In this document: piece after piece, positions 1 through 6,074 of the stretch
Layout: each line of letters starts with the position of its first letter
Position numbering within the stretch: the stretch's first letter is position 1
Assembly: GCA_913054525.1 (NCBI GenBank)
Contig: CAJXHR010000028.1
Location: forward strand, 1 to 7,101
Source: an uncultured bacterium
GTDB taxonomy: Bacteria; Patescibacteriota; Minisyncoccia; Spechtbacterales; HO2-43-30
Reading direction: 5' to 3'
Length of the DNA: 7,101 nucleotides
Position numbers and translations under genes: made by a program
Notes under the pieces: model-generated
What the model saw: only the letters and a program-made list of their open reading frames with translations
Told to the model about the DNA's origin: nothing
Databases searched by the model: none

Positions 1-678
1 TGGTATGACTTCTCTCAATCCTTCTTCGTCAAGGTACAGATATTGATCCACGTTCTGCATTGCTACCCCATCTATGCAGAAAGGGGTCCACCGCTCGCCT
101 AACGCCTCGCATGCGTATATTGCCTCTTGGGACGAGAGGTAGTTGTGCGCAAATAATCCATGGCCTACGCCATGTGCGCAGTTCATTTTTTGAGCGAAAT
201 CACCCTCTAAGCTTTCGCACATACCGCTGATTTTAGAAATGAACTTATATGGGTCCGGCTCATTGTGGCTGTATCTCTCTACCACCCCGTGTACGCATCC
301 GTACCTGCACTCGCCGACTGCGCAGGAGGCAATCGCCCCTCCTATATCGAAATCATGCTTTTCGAGGTTCGCTTCTCCTATAAAATGCGTAATAATATGA
401 CAATCACTCACCAATCTTTGCTGTTTTAACTTTGACGCTTCGGACACCGCAGTTTTTGCCGAAGTTTGCATTGTGAGATTTGCAAAGTAAGGGCCGAGGC
501 ACGTCCATCGTTTGTAGCCGTCGGGTTCGCGCATGCAATTCTGTGGCAACTCAAGGGAGAGGCTCGCAGCAGGGAGCGGTAAAGCAGAAAAAAAATCTGC
601 CCTGCTCAAGCCAAGCCCTACAGCCCCCAAAAGAATACCTAAGATGATGAGCCCTGAAACAAAAAATTCCTTCCTCAT
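1..678 (-). CDS. X2: Cys/His-rich exported protein of unknown family, 3' end beyond window (paralogue of X1)
   Basis: The frame is open for 226 codons from an ATG at 678-676 to the left edge, so the C-terminus is missing. I do not recognise the family. Residues 1-30 are identical to X1: a basic start (MRK) then a hydrophobic segment (about 6-25), probably a signal anchor or signal peptide that places the rest outside the membrane. From residue 31 on it is about 54% identical to X1 by my hand alignment. Shared motifs include CMREPDGYKRW, CLGPYF, NLTMQTSA, CHII.H.IGEA, GC.H, C.HG.GHGL, HNYL, CIDGV and DQYL.LDE. All the X1 cysteines in the covered part are kept, which suggests disulfides or metal binding. 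The ATG overlaps the X1 stop (ATGA), so translation is probably coupled. No Shine-Dalgarno sequence is visible. Its first ~29 codons lie in the exact 161-bp repeat. The reading frame is well supported; the function is unknown. Confidence 0.85.
   Translation of the reverse strand, partial: MRKEFFVSGLIILGILLGAVGLGLSRADFFSALPLPAASLSLELPQNCMREPDGYKRWTCLGPYFANLTMQTSAKTAVSEASKLKQQRLVSDCHIITHFIGEANLEKHDFDIGGAIASCAVGECRYGCVHGVVERYSHNEPDPYKFISKISGMCESLEGDFAQKMNCAHGVGHGLFAHNYLSSQEAIYACEALGERWTPFCIDGVAMQNVDQYLYLDEEGLREVIP
675..678 (-). other. ATGA stop/start overlap between X1 and X2
   Basis: On the minus strand these four bases read ATGA: the TGA ends X1 and the ATG starts X2. Such overlaps commonly allow translational coupling through termination-reinitiation, which would fit the absence of a Shine-Dalgarno sequence before X2. 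The same ATGA occurs at 1673-1670 in the right repeat copy, but there the upstream oxidase gene has already stopped at TAA (1688-1686). The overlap therefore exists only because X1 enters the repeat in a different frame. Confidence 0.85.
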
Positions 679-1673
679 GTTTTTTGTGCTTTAATTCCCA
701 AGCCGCACATGAGCGGCCTTGCTCGGTACCCCTTTGTTGTTGACCACAAATCCATATCTATATTAGAAGGTTTCTTTCTTTTTATACGTTCATATATACC
801 ATTTTTGCAAACGTTTATATCATCTTGTTGCGGTAATTCTTCACATAGTTCTTCGGTGTGTTCTATATCATGTCCGGTATAATACAGCAGCCCGTAGGCC
901 ATCCGTGCTATGCAGTATTCCATGAGCCGGGGATCTACTGGGATCTTGGGATCTACTGACTCAAACGGCTCACATATTTCGGGTATGATTTCCCTTAAAT
1001 GATCTTCATCGAGGGATAGATATTGATCCGTGTTCTCCATCATTACACCGTCAATACATCTTTTTGTCGAACGGAGTTCATCTAAAGTTTCACAGGCATT
1101 TACAGCATCTAAGAGCGGTAAATAATTGTGTCCAGCTAAACCATGCCCAAGACCATGGACACACCACATGTACACACGACGATAAGATGTGTCAGTATCG
1201 GTGCTCACGCTGTCGCACATATTTTTTATTTGGGGAACTATAGTATATGGATCTGTTTGGTAGCGAAGATGCTGCTGCATGACAGCGTGGAAGCAGCCCT
1301 TATTGCATCCAGGCGTGCACGAAGAAAAAGCTTTTCCCATATCAAAATCATTCTTCTCCCAAGCTGCCTCTCCTATATAATGCGCTATTATATGACATCT
1401 GCTAACAACTCCCTCCTCCTTTAGTCTTGTAGCCTCGGCTATGGCGTTTCGGGCCGAAGTTTGCATCGTGAGATTTTCAAAATAAGGACCCAGGCAGTCC
1501 CATCTCTTATATCCATCGGGTTCACGCATGCAATGCGCCGGCAATTCAAGCGAGCGACCGGCGCCGAGGAGCGGCACGACAATGAAAAAATCTGCCCTGC
1601 TCAAGCCAAGCCCTACAGCCCCCAAAAGAATACCTAAGATGATGAGCCCTGAAACAAAAAATTCCTTCCTCAT
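675..1673 (-). CDS. X1: Cys/His-rich exported protein of unknown family with internal four-Cys repeats
   Basis: This gene encodes 332 residues and I do not recognise the family. Residues 6-25 form one hydrophobic segment after MRK, probably a signal anchor or signal peptide, so the body should be periplasmic or extracellular. There are 15 cysteines. Two successive units have nearly the same spacing: C153-x17-C171-x22-C194-x11-C206 and C234-x19-C254-x22-C277-x11-C289. A looser first unit holds C93, C119, C123 and C127. Each unit ends in a C..G/GC.H-like motif, and unit two has C-V-H-G-L-G-H-G at 171-178. This suggests a helical repeat protein held by disulfides or binding metal, which is inference. 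The start is 12 bases after the oxidase stop, with no Shine-Dalgarno sequence. Residues 309-332 are encoded inside the left 161-bp repeat and are out-of-frame oxidase sequence, so the native C-terminus has probably been replaced. It overlaps X2 by 4 bases. Confidence 0.85.
   Translation of the reverse strand: MRKEFFVSGLIILGILLGAVGLGLSRADFFIVVPLLGAGRSLELPAHCMREPDGYKRWDCLGPYFENLTMQTSARNAIAEATRLKEEGVVSRCHIIAHYIGEAAWEKNDFDMGKAFSSCTPGCNKGCFHAVMQQHLRYQTDPYTIVPQIKNMCDSVSTDTDTSYRRVYMWCVHGLGHGLAGHNYLPLLDAVNACETLDELRSTKRCIDGVMMENTDQYLSLDEDHLREIIPEICEPFESVDPKIPVDPRLMEYCIARMAYGLLYYTGHDIEHTEELCEELPQQDDINVCKNGIYERIKRKKPSNIDMDLWSTTKGYRARPLMCGLGIKAQKT
691..750 (-). pseudogene. Out-of-frame remnant of the oxidase 3' end inside X1
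   Basis: On the minus strand this stretch equals the last 19 codons of the oxidase gene (its residues 709-727) plus the TAA at 693-691, identical to the intact end at 1686-1745. Nothing before it is oxidase sequence; X1 sequence joins directly at 751. It cannot be expressed as oxidase, because ribosomes arrive in the X1 frame. It is best read as a relic of the recombination that made the direct repeat, although an assembly join would look the same. Confidence 0.65.
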
Positions 1674-1745
1674 GTTTTTTGTGCTTTAATTCCCAAGCCG
1701 CACATGAGCGGCCTTGCTCGGTACCCCTTTGTTGTTGACCACAAA
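1585..1745. repeat. 161-bp exact direct repeat, right copy
   Basis: This is the probable source copy, because here the oxidase reading frame is intact to its natural TAA and the X1 start follows 12 bases later. It matches 590-750 exactly. At 1746 the sequence continues as oxidase, whereas the left copy switches to X1. At 1584 a G interrupts the A run and X1 diverges from X2. The unit period is 995 bp, which is about the length of one X gene. Confidence 0.95.
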
Positions 1746-3869
1746 AAGCATGTAATCTCCCGATATCGCCTGTATGGGCGTCTTAGGGGCTTTGACCTTT
1801 AACCGTCCTGCGCTTTCTACGCTGAATGGTACCTGGACAAGGCGGACATCTGTAGATAGCGCATGGGTATTCATACCCGTCCGGATAATCACAACTTTTT
1901 CTATTTCCCTATCTTCCGCAAACGCCACGGTAAGGCCGAATGCAGTCCCATAGGAAACAGTGCGGGGCGCGTCTGTGATTACCGGCCTCTCTGCAAGAGA
2001 ACCGTCCGGATTAAAAAGATACGGCGGATGATATATGCGGGCGGTATTCACGCCCAAGTCGGGGTCTCCCCGGGGAAAAACCTTATCCCCCTTGGGAACC
2101 GCATCCGTTCTGTTGCCGCCCATGATAAAAACCGTGGCATCGGGCATGAGCAGGGCATTTGAATGTTCCCCCCGGGGAACCGTTGTCGCAACAAGCTCCC
2201 TGATGCTGCCTGTTTCGGGGTCGAACATCTGGTAGGCAAAAGTTAGTTTCTCATATGTCTTGCGTCTGTCTCCTCGGCCACCCACAATAAGCACTTGCCC
2301 ATTAGGAAGGGGTGTAGCGGTATTGCTAAACGCTGCCCTTAGAAGGTCGTCCTGGCGCTTCCATTTTGGTTTTTCGTCTGCATAATTTATCATTTCCACT
2401 ATTTGTGATGCCGCCTCATCCTTACCTCCAAAAATAGCAACTTTATGATACTCCGTGCTGCCATTACTTGCTATTTTCAGAAGGTCTGCGGTTGAGCCAG
2501 ACCCATGAGCAGTTTGTGCCCCGTCAAGGAATTCCCAGTAGTTTTCGGCTGGCACTTCGCGGTCTGGATCCGCAAGCGCCCCCAACACGTCGAGACAAAA
2601 AGTGGCACCGCTATTGGGACCATGACGGTGGATATCATCCCCCATTTTTGCAGTCTCGGATGGTACCGGGCTTGCTTCCGAGGGGTCGGCCGGATTCCCG
2701 TCAATCATACATACTTTCCAGTCGTTTTCCCCGGGGCCGGTTTGCACTACATGGGCTTGGGCATACTCCGGAAAAACCTTTCTCGCATTTTCCAAGGCAA
2801 TGGTCGTATCAGTTTTTGGATCATAAACCTCTGGAACAGCTTGAATGATCCTTGTAGCTATGAACGCTGCATCGTTTGTATCCGGATTGGGCCCCACCTT
2901 TTCATTTTGATCATGACCGCCGACTATCAGAACCTTGCCATCCGGCAGCGTAATAGCAGTTGGGTACCAGCGTTCATATTTCATGTCTGAGGAATGAGAA
3001 GGATCCCTGCTTTCTTTATCGAGAACATTACATTGCCCAAACTGAGTTGCCTTGGGATTTTGTGAAAGTAAGTTTTTGCCAAAACGATCATTCTCCCATT
3101 CGGCCTTTGTGCATGAAAGATTTCTATCTAACCACCTTTCGTTTTCAGAATCAAAGATGTTTGTTTTTTTTATGCCATTTGCTTGAGCCATGTCATGCCC
3201 GCCCGCGATAAACATCCGACCATCAGCAAGCATTGCATGCCCCGAACAGTAGATATTGTAATTTAGGCCATGGGAAAAACCGGCATCTTCAAATGCAACC
3301 GCGTTCAATAGGTGGTCATTCTCTGTATGGAACGCGACATCATGCTTATCATCGTTCTTAAAGGCATCGGGATGGCTTAGATCAAAGAGCTGCGTGTTCT
3401 CACGCTTAAGATCCGAGAGGATTCGTGTCGGTATGCTTTGAGTCGGTCCTTGTTGCATCAGAAAACCTCCGTTAACAAGATTCTTAAAAGAGGCCCTTAA
3501 TGTTTCATTAAAAGTTTTTTCTCCGTCATTCAACGATCTATCAATTAAGAAGGGAAATATATTGGCGTCTAGAATGAGGTCACCGATTAAAGTTTGCTCA
3601 TTATCGACGCCGTGATCCTCTACCCGAACGATATCAGTACCTCGCATTTCCGTATGTCGCGCGAAAAACAACAGCTCCGGGCTCTCCGCCTCCAGTTTCC
3701 ACACAAGGCCCGCGTGAAGAGGGGGGATGTGAAAGGCGATAAGAGGATCGAGCTTCCCAACCTCTGCCAAATGCGTCGATTTTTTTTCAAGGGCAGATAG
3801 TACGCTTAGTGCCGCTATAGCGAGAACTGCAAAAGCCGTTACAGCTAAGAAGATGGTTTTTGCTTGCAT
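1686..3869 (-). CDS. Galactose oxidase/glyoxal oxidase-like kelch protein with C-terminal DUF1929-type domain
   Basis: The 727-residue product begins with a hydrophobic segment (about 5-26), so it is exported or anchored outside the membrane. Kelch-type strands with GG turns appear near 211-224, 305-319, 517-531 and 572-585. An Ig-like C-terminal domain (DUF1929 type) starts near 628. Against Fusarium galactose oxidase, Cys208 in CSGHAML matches the thioether Cys228, Tyr302 in RWYPTA matches Tyr272, His569 matches His496, and His669 in NTHALSTD matches His581. The axial Tyr495 is replaced by Glu568 (RGEHS), and the stacking Trp290 position is Asp320. Known members oxidise alcohols or aldehydes to reduce O2 to H2O2 with one copper and a Tyr-Cys cofactor; whether this one is active is uncertain. 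About 180 residues precede Cys208 and roughly 80 extra residues (380-460) lie between blades. It starts 10 bases after the upstream stop, without a clear Shine-Dalgarno sequence. The family call is firm; the substrate is unknown. Confidence 0.9.
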   Translation of the reverse strand: MQAKTIFLAVTAFAVLAIAALSVLSALEKKSTHLAEVGKLDPLIAFHIPPLHAGLVWKLEAESPELLFFARHTEMRGTDIVRVEDHGVDNEQTLIGDLILDANIFPFLIDRSLNDGEKTFNETLRASFKNLVNGGFLMQQGPTQSIPTRILSDLKRENTQLFDLSHPDAFKNDDKHDVAFHTENDHLLNAVAFEDAGFSHGLNYNIYCSGHAMLADGRMFIAGGHDMAQANGIKKTNIFDSENERWLDRNLSCTKAEWENDRFGKNLLSQNPKATQFGQCNVLDKESRDPSHSSDMKYERWYPTAITLPDGKVLIVGGHDQNEKVGPNPDTNDAAFIATRIIQAVPEVYDPKTDTTIALENARKVFPEYAQAHVVQTGPGENDWKVCMIDGNPADPSEASPVPSETAKMGDDIHRHGPNSGATFCLDVLGALADPDREVPAENYWEFLDGAQTAHGSGSTADLLKIASNGSTEYHKVAIFGGKDEAASQIVEMINYADEKPKWKRQDDLLRAAFSNTATPLPNGQVLIVGGRGDRRKTYEKLTFAYQMFDPETGSIRELVATTVPRGEHSNALLMPDATVFIMGGNRTDAVPKGDKVFPRGDPDLGVNTARIYHPPYLFNPDGSLAERPVITDAPRTVSYGTAFGLTVAFAEDREIEKVVIIRTGMNTHALSTDVRLVQVPFSVESAGRLKVKAPKTPIQAISGDYMLFVVNNKGVPSKAAHVRLGN

Positions 3870-3879
3870 GTTTTAGGGC

Positions 3880-6069
3880 TTACTTCATTTTTAATACCAT
3901 AAAGAACGCGATGCTGTAAAACAAAATCCCGACTACCAAAGCCGCGTTGAAGCCGTACATAAGAGACAGGAGAAAGGCTAAGACCCCGCCCAATACCGAA
4001 GCGATGCCGTCAATCCCCACCATCCAGGGTATTAGCTTTTCCCCAGTCCTTTTTGCTATGCGAAGTCCGAGCGGGAACACCATGCCCATCAAAACACTCG
4101 GCAGGGATAAGACGGTAATAACAAATAAAACCTTCAAAGCAATATCAAGAAAAATGAGTTTGGCGAGTAGAATGTTCGTGGATAAAACAAGCAGTGCTAC
4201 CACCACCATAAGGGCAAAAATTATCTTCGCGAGCGTTCGGGGAATATCTCTTTGCTCAAACCTTCCCGTCAGCAAACTGCCCAGTCCCCCGAAAAACAAG
4301 ACCGAAGCAAGAGTGAGCGACAGGGACAACACAGGATGGCCCAGGAACAACGTAAATTTATGTATGAATGACAGCTCGAGCGTAATAAACCCCACTCCGA
4401 TCGCCGAGAAGAAACCCAGAAGGTATGGGGTATTGGAAGAGCGCAGACCCTTTAATTTCAAGAAAGGAAGTGCCGCCGTTAGCATATACGCAAGGAGCAC
4501 GGCTAGAAGAAGCAGCAATATATTCCTCAAGTAAGGGGGAAAGCTTACTGCCCAGTTTTCCTGCCCGTAGATCTCGTGCACAAGAAAAAAGTAGGGGTGG
4601 TCGTCCCGCATCGCGCGGCTGTTCTTGGTGCGCTCGATGTCCTCCGCGTTGAGAGTCAGAAATTCTGCGCCAAGCTCGAGCGACTTGGCCTTTGTTATGA
4701 CACTGTTTCCTTCGGCTATTGAAAAATCGCTGTTTTTTATCAAAATCAACCCGCGGGGTTTGCCGCCCATAATAGAATCCTCAAATACCACAATTCGCTT
4801 TGCGGGGTCAATTCCCCTCTCCAGCAAAGTTATTATGGCGGTCTCTGTAATCGCGGGCATCGAATGCGCCCCCACGCCTATTGCCAAAACCCCGTCTTCC
4901 TCCAGGTGCGCAAAGTAAGAATCAAAAGCCTCTTTCGTATACAGATAATTTTCGCTAAATAGATGCGCGCCGTAGCCAAGCCTCCCAAGCGTCAGCCCGA
5001 GAAGATAAATCAAATCGTATTTTTTCTTAGACCCACTCACAAAGGACCTCCCCTCTTCGACAAAAACCTCGACGGAATCATGATAGTACACATTGTCGCG
5101 CCGCTCCAGAAGCTCGGTACTCTCCACGATGAGCGGATTAATTTCGACAGCAGTTATACCGGGTATTCCCGCTTCAACTGCCGCTATGACGCCCCGTCCT
5201 CCGGCAGAGCCAATCATGAGGCCAGAGGAAATGTTTTCTGTCGGGAACGGGAAATAGATACGGGCATCTGTGTCATGCTGACTGTCGTCCATTGCGCCGT
5301 AGTTAAATACAAAAGCCCGGGAGTGGCAGTTTCGCACAACCTCATAGTGCGACACGCCCGTACGGTAAACATCTAGTCGGGAAAGAGAATCTGACTTTGT
5401 AGCGATGGGCCGCTCGCTTACGACGGGGCAGGCAACGTGCAGACGATTATCAAGGCCTATAAAATAAAAGGCGATAACTGCGGTAATGAGGACGGACATT
5501 GCGAGAAACAAATTTTTTTTGAGCCCTGCGTGTAGCGCAAACAGAATCACGGGGAGAGAACAGAGGACGATAATAAGAATGATACGTACGGGCATGAGAA
5601 AAAGTTCGAGCAACCCGACCGCACCCGCGACTCCCAGAGCCGCTCCAAGCAAGCTTAGAAAGTAGAATTTGGAAATTCTGGAAGAATGATACCGGAAAAG
5701 CAACGAGGCTATTACTCCCCCGAGAAAATACGTGGCAAACCCGGCTGCAAAGAATAAAAAGAGGGAGAAAGTACTTTGGGAATTCAACAACAAAAAAGGG
5801 ATGGGTATGGAGGCCCAATAGAACAGGGAGGCAGCAAGAAGAGGAAAGCTCGCATGGGCCGGGGAGGGAAAGTTGTTGAGCAGGAAAAACACGAAAATCG
5901 CTCCAAGGCCGAGGCCGAGTATCACGAGGGATACGACTAAAAATTCAAACCCGAACCCGAAAGCAACACTCAGCGTTCTGCTATACAAAATTTGCAGCAT
6001 CAACAAAGATGTTGCAATAATCAAAAAGCCCGCATACAAAAATAGAGGCCGAAGTTGAGCGAGCGCCAT
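3880..6069 (-). CDS. Spermidine-synthase-like domain between two multi-pass membrane halves
   Basis: The product has 729 residues. About seven hydrophobic segments (11-206) precede a soluble Rossmann domain (about 215-500), followed by about seven more (515-728). The soluble part has a nucleotide-binding loop, MIGSAGGRG at 285-293, an acidic AVEINP (307-312) that would hold the ribose of SAM or decarboxylated SAM, EEGRSF (338-343), YDLIYL (351-356) and LYTKEAF (376-382). DDHPYFF (489-495), GMVFPLGLRIA and the late GIDGIASVLGG match the membrane-fused family often annotated 'spermidine synthase'. In true aminopropyltransferases YD.I..D is followed by a DSTDP-type stretch that binds the polyamine; here that place reads LLGLTL, so putrescine aminopropylation is unlikely. 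It may be a methyltransferase-like or non-catalytic membrane protein. It starts 5 bases after the binding-protein stop and ends 10 bases before the oxidase start. No Shine-Dalgarno sequence is visible. The family is confident; the activity is not. Confidence 0.88.
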   Translation of the reverse strand: MALAQLRPLFLYAGFLIIATSLLMLQILYSRTLSVAFGFGFEFLVVSLVILGLGLGAIFVFFLLNNFPSPAHASFPLLAASLFYWASIPIPFLLLNSQSTFSLFLFFAAGFATYFLGGVIASLLFRYHSSRISKFYFLSLLGAALGVAGAVGLLELFLMPVRIILIIVLCSLPVILFALHAGLKKNLFLAMSVLITAVIAFYFIGLDNRLHVACPVVSERPIATKSDSLSRLDVYRTGVSHYEVVRNCHSRAFVFNYGAMDDSQHDTDARIYFPFPTENISSGLMIGSAGGRGVIAAVEAGIPGITAVEINPLIVESTELLERRDNVYYHDSVEVFVEEGRSFVSGSKKKYDLIYLLGLTLGRLGYGAHLFSENYLYTKEAFDSYFAHLEEDGVLAIGVGAHSMPAITETAIITLLERGIDPAKRIVVFEDSIMGGKPRGLILIKNSDFSIAEGNSVITKAKSLELGAEFLTLNAEDIERTKNSRAMRDDHPYFFLVHEIYGQENWAVSFPPYLRNILLLLLAVLLAYMLTAALPFLKLKGLRSSNTPYLLGFFSAIGVGFITLELSFIHKFTLFLGHPVLSLSLTLASVLFFGGLGSLLTGRFEQRDIPRTLAKIIFALMVVVALLVLSTNILLAKLIFLDIALKVLFVITVLSLPSVLMGMVFPLGLRIAKRTGEKLIPWMVGIDGIASVLGGVLAFLLSLMYGFNAALVVGILFYSIAFFMVLKMK

Positions 6070-6074
6070 AAGAA

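Larger units (their letters stand above)
590..750. repeat. 161-bp exact direct repeat, left copy
   Basis: This copy matches 1585-1745 base for base by eye, at an offset of 995 bp. In the minus-strand sense it carries the last 19 codons of the oxidase gene with its TAA, the 12-base spacer, and the ATG and first ~29 codons of an X gene. Identity stops sharply: at 751 the sequence becomes X1-specific, and at 589 the two X genes diverge. Here the oxidase part is not in its original frame; it is read as the last 24 residues of X1. Lack of change under different coding constraints implies recent copying, gene conversion or an assembly join. Confidence 0.95.

Noticed and set aside
171..180. c-type heme site in the X proteins
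   Set aside because: The repeated motif is C.HG.GH; no CXXCH occurs in either X1 or the visible part of X2.
590..1745. Insertion sequence, CRISPR or integron attC explanation for the direct repeat
   Set aside because: There is no transposase, no inverted terminal repeats, only two copies seen, and the repeat consists of recognisable gene ends rather than a structured recombination site.
2468..2990. Plus-strand open frames (126 and 161 codons) opposite the oxidase
   Set aside because: They mirror the inserted region of the oxidase gene in the wrong frames and show no motif or ribosome site.
3947..4534. Plus-strand open frame of 195 codons
   Set aside because: It lies entirely antisense to the C-terminal membrane half of the spermidine-synthase-like gene; its product is Lys/Arg/Ser/Pro-rich with no domain, as expected for a shadow of hydrophobic codons.
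5450..5818. Minus-strand frame of 122 codons inside the membrane protein gene
   Set aside because: It overlaps the membrane protein on the same strand in another frame, has no recognisable domain and sits within a confident coding region.
3880..6069. Calling the gene speE
   Set aside because: The polyamine-binding DSTDP-type stretch is missing and the protein is mostly membrane-spanning, so the symbol would overstate function.
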